DNA of 64,000 nt from Planctomycetaceae bacterium (GTDB lineage Bacteria; Planctomycetota; Planctomycetia; Pirellulales; Pirellulaceae), in contig JAIYDN010000027.1 of NCBI GenBank assembly GCA_027487485.1, positions 35,355 to 99,354 on the forward strand, written 5' to 3'. Positions within the stretch are counted from its first letter, which is position 1, and every line of letters starts with the position of its first letter. A program made the translations under genes and the position numbers. The notes below the pieces were generated by a model. That model saw only the letters and a program-made list of their open reading frames with translations. It ran no database searches and was not told the DNA's origin. Below are positions 8,685 to 17,352 of the stretch, piece by piece.

Positions 8685-10496
8685 TTAGGCCATGCGTGCC
8701 ATAAACAATTCACGTTGGCACATGAGCTCTTTGGGCATTGAATGATAGAGCTTCAGGAAGAAGTCATTTTGGCTGGTGATCTCCGCAAGCCATTCTTCAT
8801 TTCGGAAGCTCATTGCTTCGTCGAAGAGTTCGCGATTGTAGCCTTCCAACCCTTCTGTGGAGAAACTCTTCCAGTCGGGAATCCAGCCGATGGGTGTTTC
8901 GTGACCAGCGATCTTTCCTTGGCATCGCAAGACAATCCACTCCAGGACTCGCAAGTTCTCTCGAAAGCCGGGCCATAAGAACTTACCGTTGGAATTCTTT
9001 CGGAACCAATTCACATGGAAAATGCGTGGCAGGCGTTTGATGTTCTTGCGCATCTCCAGCCAATGGCCAAGATAGTCGCCCATGTTGTATCCACAGAAGG
9101 GAAGCATAGCCATCGGATCGCGTCGCACCGTACCCACGTTCCCGGTTGCGGCTGCGGTTGTTTCTGAACCTTGAGTTGCACCCAAGAAGACACCGTGCGT
9201 CCAATCAAAGGCTTGGAAGACCAGAGGCATGGTGGTTGGGCGACGGCCACCGAATACGATTGCGTCGATCGGCACTCCGTCTGGATCTTGCCAATGCGAA
9301 TCGATGTTGGGGCATTGACCGGCTGGGGCTGTGAAACGGGAATTAGGATGAGCGGCGAGTCGCCCGCAATTGGATGTCCAATCCAGTCCAGTCCAATCGA
9401 TCAAATGAGCAGGTGGCTCGGAATGCCCTTCCCACCATACGCCCCCATCATCGGTAAGGGCAACGTTCGTGAAGATCGTGTTTTGCGACATCGATTGCAT
9501 GGCAGCCGCGTTGGATTGCCAGGATGTTCCGGGGGCGACCCCGAAGAAACCCGTTTCCGGGTTGATGGCGTGTAGCTTTCCAGTTTTGCCAGGCCAAAGC
9601 CATGCGATATCGTCCCCTACCAAGGTCGTTTTCCAACCGAGTTGACGATAGCTTTCGGGGGGGACAATCATGGCCAAGTTGGTTTTGCCGCACGCGCTAG
9701 GGAAGGCGGCCGTCAAATAGGTTTTGGTTCCCTCTGGGGTTTCCAGGCCCATGATCAGCATATGCTCGGCCATCCAACCGGCATCCCGAGCGATCGCGCT
9801 TGCGATACGCAAAGCAACGCACTTTTTGCCTAGCAGTGCATTCCCGCCGTATCCGCTTCCGAAGGACCAAACCTCGCGGGATTCTGGAAAATGGACAATG
9901 TACTTCTCTTCATTGCATGGCCAAGGAACGTCGGCTTGACCGGGTGCGAGCGGGGCGCCAATGCTGTGCATGCAAGGGATGTAGTCCCCTGAGCTGCCTA
10001 GTTTCTTCAGGACTTCGCTACCCATGTGCGACATGATACGCATGTTCACCACCACGTAGGGAGAGTCCGTCAACTGAACTCCGACCAGAGCCAGCGGACT
10101 TTCCAGCGGCCCCATGCAGAATGGGACCACGTACATAGTTCGGCCACGCATGCAGCCCGAAAATTTTTCGTGCAGCGTTTCTCGCATGGCGTCGGGCGAG
10201 CGCCAGTTGTTGGTGGGGCCTGCGTCAACTTCGCGTAGGGAACAAACGAATGTCCGGTCTTCTACCCGAGCCGTATCGGACGGATTGCTGCGCGCAAGAA
10301 ACGAATTGGGATGTAAGGTTGGATTGAGACGAATGAAGGTGCCGGATTGGACGAGCAAGTCTGTCAATCGATCCCATTCGGCTTGGGAGCCGTCGCACCA
10401 TTGGACCTGATCAGCACCGCAGTGCTGTGCCATGCGTTCAACCCAGGAAGCAAGAGAATCGTGGATTGGGTTGAAGGTTTCGGGATGATTCTGCAT
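8685..10496 (-). CDS. pckG: Phosphoenolpyruvate carboxykinase (GTP)
   Basis: It converts oxaloacetate plus GTP to PEP, CO2 and GDP, the first committed step of gluconeogenesis. The 603 residues match the GTP-dependent family in length. Diagnostic motifs are visible: the P-loop segment [12 protein letters not shown] (about 275) with the hyper-reactive cysteine, the kinase-2 stretch [12 protein letters not shown] (about 300), the substrate-binding [10 protein letters not shown], and FGGRRPTT followed by THGVFLGAT. The start is the ATG at 10496. The DUF4254 gene ends only 7 bases upstream, so the two are probably cotranscribed. With pyc nearby, the window encodes pyruvate to PEP conversion. Confidence 0.96.
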   Translation of the reverse strand: MQNHPETFNPIHDSLASWVERMAQHCGADQVQWCDGSQAEWDRLTDLLVQSGTFIRLNPTLHPNSFLARSNPSDTARVEDRTFVCSLREVDAGPTNNWRSPDAMRETLHEKFSGCMRGRTMYVVPFCMGPLESPLALVGVQLTDSPYVVVNMRIMSHMGSEVLKKLGSSGDYIPCMHSIGAPLAPGQADVPWPCNEEKYIVHFPESREVWSFGSGYGGNALLGKKCVALRIASAIARDAGWMAEHMLIMGLETPEGTKTYLTAAFPSACGKTNLAMIVPPESYRQLGWKTTLVGDDIAWLWPGKTGKLHAINPETGFFGVAPGTSWQSNAAAMQSMSQNTIFTNVALTDDGGVWWEGHSEPPAHLIDWTGLDWTSNCGRLAAHPNSRFTAPAGQCPNIDSHWQDPDGVPIDAIVFGGRRPTTMPLVFQAFDWTHGVFLGATQGSETTAAATGNVGTVRRDPMAMLPFCGYNMGDYLGHWLEMRKNIKRLPRIFHVNWFRKNSNGKFLWPGFRENLRVLEWIVLRCQGKIAGHETPIGWIPDWKSFSTEGLEGYNRELFDEAMSFRNEEWLAEITSQNDFFLKLYHSMPKELMCQRELFMARMA

Positions 10497-10503
10497 GAAC
10501 GAT

Positions 10504-11124
10504 TCAGGCCAGCTGTTTGCGTTGATAAAGATAGGGGTTCAAAGTCGGATCATTGTACATTTTCATTTGCCGATAGGTTCGATGACGTTTGGTGCCAGCG
10601 TGGATATCTTCCAGAAGTTCTTTGAGCGACTGCGCTAGATCTTGTCTTTGAAGGCGACAAATTGCGAGCCTGTGATTGACTTTTTCAAAATGCGCGTCAT
10701 CGGCATCATCTCGAGAAAGTTGTTCCACCAGATGGTAAATTCGAAGCGACATAATCGACAATCGATCCATGGCGCTGCCAGGTGTTTCGGTGTTCAGTCG
10801 TGCACCGTCGTGGGGTGTTACTGACAGTTGTGATAAATCCGCTGTTATCCAGTCGTCAATGCGCTCAATCCAGTCATTGCGGGCTTGATTGAAGCGATCG
10901 ATGTTTCGCTTGACGGTGGCGATTTGCGAATCAGATACATCGGGGCTGCGCGCGATATCTTCTTCGTGCCAAAGTTGGTAATTGAATTGGTGTTGTTGGC
11001 AAGCGATCGCGAGAAGGCTTTCCACGCTTCCGTTTACGGCATAGGCGTTCGAAATTGGCTCCAGATGCCAACGCGCGACGCATTCTTCCTGCATCCGAGT
11101 GATTTCGTCAACGGAGATTTGCAT
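10504..11124 (-). CDS. DUF4254 family protein
   Basis: A 206-residue protein whose [16 protein letters not shown] and [20 protein letters not shown] segments match my memory of the DUF4254 family, which is widespread in Bacteroidetes/Chlorobi and planctomycetes and has no established function. It is helical and has no signal peptide or membrane segment. The ATG at 11124 is preceded by an AAAGGA sequence about 10 bases upstream. It sits 7 bases before pckG on the same strand and so is likely in one transcript with it; a link to central metabolism is only guilt by association. Confidence 0.78.
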   Translation of the reverse strand: MQISVDEITRMQEECVARWHLEPISNAYAVNGSVESLLAIACQQHQFNYQLWHEEDIARSPDVSDSQIATVKRNIDRFNQARNDWIERIDDWITADLSQLSVTPHDGARLNTETPGSAMDRLSIMSLRIYHLVEQLSRDDADDAHFEKVNHRLAICRLQRQDLAQSLKELLEDIHAGTKRHRTYRQMKMYNDPTLNPYLYQRKQLA

Positions 11125-11217
11125 GATGGTGTTTTCCTTTCGAGGTTGTTACCAAAACGTGAACTTGTTTTGGGGTGGGAAGAGACAACGGCGATTTAAG
11201 TACAAATCGAATTTATT

Positions 11218-14200
11218 TTAGGCTGCTCGAATGGCTCGGCAATTTTGAGCCCATTGGACCCAGTCGGTCACTTCGGCCAAGTCCGGTGCGGTCGACCCTC
11301 GAAGGATTCGAACACCCGACTTGGAGCTAGCGAATCGAGTCACTTTGTCGAACAGGGAAGCTGGATCTGCGGCCGCGACCTGTTCGGCGGTGGTGTATCC
11401 CGACCCGACCAAGAGTTGGGCGTCGTGCCCGCGTAAGTTCGGAATTCGGCAAACGAGCAAGGCTTGGTGCTGCCACTGCGCGACGATCTCGGCGGAAACG
11501 CTCTTGTCCGCGAGTTGTGCTGCGAGCGAAGCAGCATCGGACGCAATCAAATCACCGATAGACACTACGCTGAGCGGAGCGAGTTTTTCGGCCATGCGAG
11601 GGCCGATGCTGGGAGCGTCCACGACGGGGCTTTCGATATCGAGAAAGAACTTCCATTGAGAAGCCGTCGCGCTTTGCGTCGCTGTCGTGGTCCGAGCGGG
11701 GCGAGTCGCTGGTTGCTCGCTTGAATCGTCGTATTGCGAAGATCGCACCACGCGTGGGCGCATCTGTGGTTCCGCATGGGCATTGTCAAATCGAGTTCGT
11801 TTCGAGGCTTCATTCGAGCGATCCGAAGAGCGTTGCATCGAGGGTTGGCGTTCAGATCGTTCGTTGTCTCTAGGATTTCGACGTTGATGGATGGTTCGTT
11901 TCATGTCGGCCAACCAGCCGTGAATGCGCGACACTTCGAACGAGCTTGCGCGGCGAACCAAATCTTGGCCAGCGTAACTTTCTAAGAAAGACTCAACGCG
12001 AGCCACCAGATCGCCGGCTCCTATGTCCCGCAGCAAGCCAGGGCGATTGATTCCGCACCCGACAAGAACTTGAGCATCGAAGGCGCGTAGCATTGGTGTG
12101 CCGCACATGAGGTCAGCGACATTCTGAACTTGTTCTAGCATGTCGGCGTCGACACGAATGGTCGCTCCCAGCGAAGAGGCATTGCTTCGCAGCAAGTCAC
12201 CAACGCGGTAGATGCCTTGGGAGTTTAGGCGACGTGCGAATTCGCGGTCCACTCCGGGTGCTTCGGAGACGAGACTTTCAGGCTGCAGAAAGGTTCGTCG
12301 AGCGTTGGAGTTGGTCGTTGTTTCGACGAACTTGGCCGGATGGCTGGTTCGGGCTTGGAGCTCGGGGTGCCACCAAGAATAGGTCGATTGCTCGTTCGCG
12401 AGACCCGTGAGTTGGCGATTGATTTCGATGATCTCGCCGCTGGGGGAATCTCCGCCGACCACTCGCCAGGATCTTCCGTCGGTCACCGGCAACATGGCAG
12501 GAGCATGACGAAGGGATGGGTGAAGGCCTACTTCGTACGCCCCATCGAGTACTAGGTTTGGACGGGCGAATCGCATAATTTCTTGCATCCGCGAAACGGT
12601 TCCACCATGGGCCGCAATTCGACGAGCAGTGTATTCGTCGTTGGTAGAGATCAGCAGTTGGCGTCCATCGCGTGAGAAAGTCGCCAAGACGTGAAGGACT
12701 TGCTCCAACGCGTCCCCTTGGAAGGCGTTGATGGAATCGTCGAGCAGCATTGGGATTCGGCCAATTCTTGCAACGGCGGCGTCTGCGATAGCAAGACGGA
12801 TCGCAAGGTCGACCAGCTTGCGATGGCGGGTGTTTTCGGTAGGAACCATTCTGTCGTAGAACTCGGAGCGACCGGGTGCAGTCGCAGTGCGATGGTTTAC
12901 GGCATGGTATGCTTCCGAGTAGTTGTCCGAATTTTGGAGGTAGGAAGCTTCCACCGCCCAAACAGGCAATTGACGCACGGCGCCGGAAGTCATGTCGCGC
13001 AGATACTTTTCGACCTTCGGAATCAGGGAGCCATCGGTGGTACGTCGGTAGGGGGATCTGGTCTTCAGATGCGATTGAATTTCGCTTAGACGGCGATGAG
13101 CTTGAACTCGACGATCCCAACGACGGATCATTTCTTCGGCGTGGGCATGTTGTTCGCGGAGTTGCGAATCATCCCAGTGTCGGTAAACGGGGGAGGCTGT
13201 GCTTGCGGAGCTCATTGCATTGCGAATGAGCATCTCGACGCTTGCTTGTTCGGCAAGTAGATGGTCTACACGAGTTTGAAGACGGTTGCGCTCCAGTTCG
13301 AATTCAGAGCGGTTGGTGCCAGGACGACCATGAAGCGGCGAGGACAAGTTTGACGACGGATGCATGGAAACGTTCGCAAAGTTCATGCGATGGTCATCGC
13401 GTCGATGCGAATCGAGTTTCTGGTTGGCTTCCTGGATGACGAGCTCTTGAATTTGCGCACGCAGCTTCGAGATTTCAATTTGAATCGATGCCAGGCGCTC
13501 GCGAAGAGGCTGATTGGCCACATCTTGGTGACGTGGAGATGGCGTGGAGGAAGCCAGGGTAGAAGCCGTGGCATTCATGCTATGCACGTGTTGGATTTCG
13601 GCAGCCAAGCGGTCCCGTTCGATCGACCACCAAGCGCGATCGTGATCGACGTTTTCTACATGACGAAGCCGTTCGAGAAGGTCTTGTTCCTCCGCTTTGA
13701 GGCGTTGGTAGCCTTCGTCCAATTGGGATTTCGCATGAGCGTGCACACCCAGCCGGCTCGCAGCCCACCAAAGCTTTTCGGGAGAAACGGTTCCTAGAGG
13801 GCTACAAAAAACCATGCCCAGGATGTCGCCTCGGAGCTCGTCCCATCGCTGATCGTGATCGTCGCCTTCGGTAAGAATGTTGCCGAGACCGCTAAGTCGT
13901 AGGCTGTCGTCAGCGTGAATGGGTCGTTCTGAAGGATGGAGAGGGGAATGCAAAAATCGGTTCGGTGATTGAGAAGCCCCGGAGGAAGTGGACATCATGC
14001 GAACGTGGCCCGAGGCGTCCACCCATTGCATGGAACCATCCAGTGAGTCGTCAAATTCCTCGTCGTACGTTGCAAGGGCGTCGTTGCCGCGAAAAAGAAG
14101 AGTTCGCACAAATCGAGCGAGCGTATCGCTGCCGCCAGGTATGGGAGCATAGATTGCGTTTAATCCATTGCCGAGCGGTCCAACTTGGAGATGTTCGGCC

Positions 14201-14238
14201 GAGTTTTTACGGTCGATGTCCAATCGATTGATGTGCAT
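11218..14238 (-). CDS. YhaN/SMC-like coiled-coil protein with degenerate P-loop and two DUF4332 domains
   Basis: A 1006-residue protein. The N-terminus resembles AAA_27/YhaN proteins (MHINRLDID, then GNGLNAIY), but where the family has GPNEAGKST this protein has APIPGGSDT, so the Walker A lysine is missing. Coiled-coil stretches occupy about 165-415. A Walker-B-like strand, RIGRIPMLLDDSINAF, lies near residue 490, followed by LISTNDE. The C-terminal half carries two helix-hairpin-helix DUF4332 units (about 655-760 and 865-990), each with a GIxxxxDLL/GDLIASD pattern and a QVLVGCG or QLLVGSG motif, separated by an Arg/Gln-rich linker. No membrane segment. A DNA-associated structural or repair role is inferred from the family only. 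The start follows the YhaN N-terminal alignment. Confidence 0.72.
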   Translation of the reverse strand: MHINRLDIDRKNSAEHLQVGPLGNGLNAIYAPIPGGSDTLARFVRTLLFRGNDALATYDEEFDDSLDGSMQWVDASGHVRMMSTSSGASQSPNRFLHSPLHPSERPIHADDSLRLSGLGNILTEGDDHDQRWDELRGDILGMVFCSPLGTVSPEKLWWAASRLGVHAHAKSQLDEGYQRLKAEEQDLLERLRHVENVDHDRAWWSIERDRLAAEIQHVHSMNATASTLASSTPSPRHQDVANQPLRERLASIQIEISKLRAQIQELVIQEANQKLDSHRRDDHRMNFANVSMHPSSNLSSPLHGRPGTNRSEFELERNRLQTRVDHLLAEQASVEMLIRNAMSSASTASPVYRHWDDSQLREQHAHAEEMIRRWDRRVQAHRRLSEIQSHLKTRSPYRRTTDGSLIPKVEKYLRDMTSGAVRQLPVWAVEASYLQNSDNYSEAYHAVNHRTATAPGRSEFYDRMVPTENTRHRKLVDLAIRLAIADAAVARIGRIPMLLDDSINAFQGDALEQVLHVLATFSRDGRQLLISTNDEYTARRIAAHGGTVSRMQEIMRFARPNLVLDGAYEVGLHPSLRHAPAMLPVTDGRSWRVVGGDSPSGEIIEINRQLTGLANEQSTYSWWHPELQARTSHPAKFVETTTNSNARRTFLQPESLVSEAPGVDREFARRLNSQGIYRVGDLLRSNASSLGATIRVDADMLEQVQNVADLMCGTPMLRAFDAQVLVGCGINRPGLLRDIGAGDLVARVESFLESYAGQDLVRRASSFEVSRIHGWLADMKRTIHQRRNPRDNERSERQPSMQRSSDRSNEASKRTRFDNAHAEPQMRPRVVRSSQYDDSSEQPATRPARTTTATQSATASQWKFFLDIESPVVDAPSIGPRMAEKLAPLSVVSIGDLIASDAASLAAQLADKSVSAEIVAQWQHQALLVCRIPNLRGHDAQLLVGSGYTTAEQVAAADPASLFDKVTRFASSKSGVRILRGSTAPDLAEVTDWVQWAQNCRAIRAA

Positions 14239-14352
14239 TTAGGGTTCCTCCCTCTTCAGATTCCTTATTCGAAGCGCTCGATCCATTCGATGCGCCGTGG
14301 GTCAATAAGGAGCCTAGCACAATGGCGTAATCTGGGTAAAGAGCATTTTTCC

Positions 14353-14466
14353 GTAGTGGATCTGGCCACAGATCCCTTTAGTACGTAGTGGATCTGGCCA
14401 CAGATCCCTTTAGCATGTAGCGGATCTGGCCACAGAACCCTGTAGCATATCTGGCCAAAGGTCCCG
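14353..14466. repeat. 32-bp tandem repeat, three full units plus a partial
   Basis: Units at 14353-14384, 14385-14416 and 14417-14448 share gtag(t/c)ggatctggccacag followed by a(t/a)ccct(t/g)tag; a decayed fourth unit follows to 14466. Each unit contains an imperfect tggcca palindrome. The array fills the gap between two divergent genes and has no spacers, so it is not a CRISPR array. Confidence 0.85.
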
Positions 14467-14529
14467 CAAAACGCTTTTCGATGAAAACGAGATTCGTCGC
14501 CCTGCCCAACAAACTGAAAAGGTATTCGA

Positions 14530-15084
14530 ATGAAAGCATTTCCGATGAACGATAAAATTCATGATTGGCTTCAGTCCCTTCCACGCGTCGTTCCCCTTCG
14601 AGCAAAGACGTCGGGTTCGACGTCTCAAGAAGGAGCGGACTTGGCGAGGTTGATTGCAGCATCCGAAGTGTCGGCGGATTCATTGATCGCCGCTTTGCTT
14701 TGGCTTCGCGTTGGAATTATCGAACCGGCACATGAAATCGTGCAAGACGATTCAACGCAATGCGGCAGCTACTTGCATGGAGTCGTTCATCGTTTAGAAG
14801 GAGACTATTGGAATGCAAAGTATTGGTTTCGACATGCCAAGGAGAAACGATGGATGCAATTGCTATCGAATGCCGTTGTTCATCGAGTGGCACAGGAAGG
14901 GCTGTCGGACGTCGCGACAATGCTGAAGGTGATTCAACAGGGTGTGTTTTTACCCACAGAATTCGTTTCGGCCCATGAGCATTTGAGTTCCAGTTCCCAT
15001 CCTGGCTCGGATCATGAGGAGGCTGTTGGACGGATCGCCTTTCTAGAATGGGAATGTCTCTTTGAACTCATTGGGAATTCGTGA
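14530..15084 (+). CDS. Conserved hypothetical protein with HRxExDYxNAKYWFR-type motif
   Basis: A 184-residue cytoplasmic-looking protein. The segments AHEIVQD (about 75), GSYLHGVVHRLEGDYWNAKY (about 84-103) and the following WFRHAKEK resemble a widespread family of uncharacterised bacterial proteins that share a HGxxHRxExDxxNAKYWFR pattern. I do not know a function for it. The ATG at 14530 has a good ribosome-binding sequence (gaaaagg, seven bases upstream), which supports this start over the internal ATG five codons later. It is divergent from the YhaN-like gene and separated from it by the tandem repeat. Confidence 0.75.
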   Translation: MKAFPMNDKIHDWLQSLPRVVPLRAKTSGSTSQEGADLARLIAASEVSADSLIAALLWLRVGIIEPAHEIVQDDSTQCGSYLHGVVHRLEGDYWNAKYWFRHAKEKRWMQLLSNAVVHRVAQEGLSDVATMLKVIQQGVFLPTEFVSAHEHLSSSSHPGSDHEEAVGRIAFLEWECLFELIGNS

Positions 15085-15420
15085 ATCGCGGTCGCTAGTT
15101 TTGATGTTGCGCATATATGGCTCGGTCGCGCATGTTAGGCCCGGAGGGCCGACATACCCATTGCCGGTGGCGCGAGCCACCGGTTCACAAATCTGAACCA
15201 ACAAAGGCCTGAAGGGCCGACACACTGGCGCCTGTGTCGGCCCTTCAGGCCTGCAATCATGTTTTTGGCACGTTCCGGTGGCTCGCGCCACCGGCAAAGG
15301 ATATGTCGGGCTTCCAGCCCTTTCAGAAATTCTCAACTTCAAAACCGGCGCCAGCGTGTCGGTCAAGCCACAAGTGAATTGCTGATTCACCTAATGGAAG
15401 TCGCATAATCGATTGCTTTG
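15085..15420. repeat. REP-like hairpin cluster between convergent genes
   Basis: This gene-free gap holds three strong inverted repeats: ccggtggcgcgagccaccgg at 15164-15183, a long hairpin at 15205-15252 (arms aggcctgaagggccgacac and its complement), and ccggtggctcgcgccaccgg at 15275-15294, which is the inverse of the first. Two further ggcccggagggccgac-type copies flank them. An ORF runs through them on the minus strand but is made of repeat sequence and is rejected. Confidence 0.75.
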
Positions 15421-16350
15421 CTATTTCAGGTTTGGCAATGTAGATGCTTTGGGGCAGACAGTTTCTAGGTTCGAGGGGATTTCGGCTTCCACTCGGCGAA
15501 GCGTCCAATTGAATGCACCCAAAAGCAAAGATTCAAAAATGGGATTGGGCCACACATCTTCACGATGTCCCATCGACGTGTAAAAAACGCGTCCTTGCCC
15601 GTGTTTGCGGGCCCAAGTTGCTGGGTAAACGGGGCGTTTGTAATCTGCATCGACCATGCCTTCGGTCTCTTGCACCAGAATCACGTGCATGTCCGGAGCG
15701 AAGTTTTTAAGACTGTACCATTCATCGTTCAGCCGAAATGATTTGTTGGTGGCTGAGTCATTTGCGGCGGGCAGGCCGGGGAAGGTGCTGGATGCAATTC
15801 GCATGGTCGCTTCTTGTTGCCGGCCGTGGCGAATGAACTCGCCGCCAATCATTTGAATATAAGGATCTGGTGTCGCTTGGCCTTCGAAGCGATCGCCTTC
15901 CGAATGGAACGTGTCGGAAGCCGCGTGCGCGCCTGCAAAACCTTTTCCACCTGCAATCGATTCGAGCAAATTCTTTTTGCCTTGAATGGTCATGGGGGGC
16001 TGTTGGTCTGTACCGGAAGTGGTCAGGTCCAACGAGGTGAAGAAAAAGAACCCGTCAAAAAAATCGTAGTCCTTATCAAAAATCCGTCCATCCTTGGAGC
16101 AAAAGACATCGATGTTGTTTTTCTTTCCAAGTTCCGTCACGATCCGCTCGGCGTAGGCAAGTTCCGTACCGTCTCGAGTGATCACGCTGTGCTGAAATCC
16201 GGAGCTCTTGGTGAAAAACAGTAAGCGTTTTCGCTCCAGTTCAGCGCTGTGTGCTGTCGGGAAAAAAACGGGGGCTAGGCTGAGTGTTCCAAGAGCGCTT
16301 GCGCCTTGCAAAAGGATCTGACGTCGATTGGGGCCGTGGTTGGTTTGCAT
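15421..16350 (-). CDS. ThuA domain-containing secreted protein
   Basis: A 309-residue protein with a Tat-type signal (NRRQILLQGAS near residues 8-18, then a hydrophobic stretch ending near AHS), followed by a ThuA-like, glutamine-amidotransferase-fold domain (KRLLFFTKSSGFQHSVI, then FFTSLDL, GGKGFAGAHAASDTF, FIRHGRQQ, and the C-terminal YPATWARKHGQGRVFYTSMG). ThuA-like proteins are abundant in planctomycetes and are linked to carbohydrate use; the catalytic role is unproven. The ATG at 16350 is chosen because a GAAAGGAAG ribosome-binding sequence sits just upstream; the TTG at 16368 would overlap it. It lies 24 bases after uppS on the same strand, so the two may be cotranscribed. Confidence 0.88.
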   Translation of the reverse strand: MQTNHGPNRRQILLQGASALGTLSLAPVFFPTAHSAELERKRLLFFTKSSGFQHSVITRDGTELAYAERIVTELGKKNNIDVFCSKDGRIFDKDYDFFDGFFFFTSLDLTTSGTDQQPPMTIQGKKNLLESIAGGKGFAGAHAASDTFHSEGDRFEGQATPDPYIQMIGGEFIRHGRQQEATMRIASSTFPGLPAANDSATNKSFRLNDEWYSLKNFAPDMHVILVQETEGMVDADYKRPVYPATWARKHGQGRVFYTSMGHREDVWPNPIFESLLLGAFNWTLRRVEAEIPSNLETVCPKASTLPNLK

Positions 16351-16374
16351 GGGGTATCTTCCTTTCAAGGGGTG

Positions 16375-17148
16375 TCAAGCGATGCCGCCGAATCGTCGAT
16401 CTCGCTGGTGGTAATCTTGGATTGCTTGAATCAGATCAGGTTTATCAAATTCCGGCCATGCCTTTTTGGTGATCCAGATTTCGCTGTAGCTGATTTGCCA
16501 TAGCAGATAGTTGCTGATGCGCATTTCGCCGCTGGTTCGGATCAGCAGGTCAGGGTCGGGCATGCCGGCCGTGTAAAGGTGTTCCGCAATGGTCGATTCA
16601 TGGATGTCTTCGCTCGCTAGCTCCTTGGACTGAACCTTGGCCACAATCGCGAGAACGGAGTCGAGGATTTCTTGTCGCGAGCCATAATTGATGGCAAGGC
16701 ACAGCGTCAGGGACTTTCCGTTTTTGCTTGCTTCCAGGGAACGATCCATTTCTATTTGAACGTCCAGTGGGATCCCATCGCGGCGGCCGATGATCGCTAG
16801 GCGGATGTCGTTTTTGATGAGGGTTGGGCGTTCTTGAATCAGGAATGTTTTGAGCAAACCCATCAAGAAATCAAGCTCTTCTTTAGGGCGTTTCCAGTTC
16901 TCGTGGGAGAAGCAGTAGAGGGTGAGATAGCGAACACCCAATTCGCGGCAAGCTTCTGAAATCCTGCGAACTGATTGAGCGCCACGACGGTGGCCTTCTA
17001 CACGAGGGAGACCGCGGGATTGTGCCCAACGACCGTTCCCATCCATGATAATGGCGATATGTGCGGGCACGGTTGGGGCAGACAGGTCATCCCCATGTCG
17101 TAAAGCCTTCGATTCGATCGGCTTTCGTTTGCTTCGAAAGAACGCCAT
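16375..17148 (-). CDS. uppS: Isoprenyl (undecaprenyl) diphosphate synthase
   Basis: This cis-prenyltransferase extends farnesyl diphosphate with isopentenyl diphosphate to the C55 lipid carrier used for cell-envelope polymers. The motifs are textbook: HIAIIMDGNGRWAQ (about 30-43) with the catalytic Asp, RVEGHRRGAQS, YLTLYCFSHENWKRP, CLAINYGSRQEI, and near the C-terminus PDLLIRTSGEMRISNYLLWQ followed by SEIW. The ATG at 17148 is preferred over the TTG at 17157; AAGGA lies about seven bases upstream, and the 257-residue product fits the family. A need for the lipid carrier fits the surface-glycan genes elsewhere in the window. Confidence 0.96.
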   Translation of the reverse strand: MAFFRSKRKPIESKALRHGDDLSAPTVPAHIAIIMDGNGRWAQSRGLPRVEGHRRGAQSVRRISEACRELGVRYLTLYCFSHENWKRPKEELDFLMGLLKTFLIQERPTLIKNDIRLAIIGRRDGIPLDVQIEMDRSLEASKNGKSLTLCLAINYGSRQEILDSVLAIVAKVQSKELASEDIHESTIAEHLYTAGMPDPDLLIRTSGEMRISNYLLWQISYSEIWITKKAWPEFDKPDLIQAIQDYHQRDRRFGGIA

Positions 17149-17258
17149 AGGAACCAATCCTTGTCATCGTCCTAGAGACTCTTTTGCATCCGTAGCAAAA
17201 GAGTTTTGAAATCGCTGGAGATCCGACAGATACCAATCATTCCTAGATTGTTCATCCT

Positions 17259-17327
17259 GAGCCGCGGGCGCTAGCCGCGATACAGATCCCTGCAGAAAAT
17301 TGATATTGCGGCTAGCGCCCGCGGCTC
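17259..17327. repeat. 22-bp-stem inverted repeat (REP-like)
   Basis: The left arm gagccgcgggcgctagccgcg at 17259-17279 is complementary to 17307-17327, with a loop of about 27 bases. It lies between the SHD1 gene and uppS on the same strand. There is no T-run. A degenerate relative (cagccgctagccgcgatcg) occurs near 54236. It looks like a dispersed REP-type element that could also stop or stabilise transcripts. Confidence 0.7.
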
Positions 17328-17352
17328 ATGTAGCCCCTTCCGAGTCGTCGGA

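Noticed and set aside
12278..13120. A 280-codon minus-strand ORF within the YhaN-like gene
   Set aside because: It is an alternative frame on the same strand with Ser/Arg/Pro-rich composition and no motif, while the main frame runs through it with clear domains.
14353..14466. Possible CRISPR array
   Set aside because: Units are contiguous with no spacers, and no cas genes are present. The same reasoning applies to 49604-49707.
15043..15390. A 115-codon minus-strand ORF
   Set aside because: It is translated from REP-like hairpins and overlaps the end of a better supported gene.
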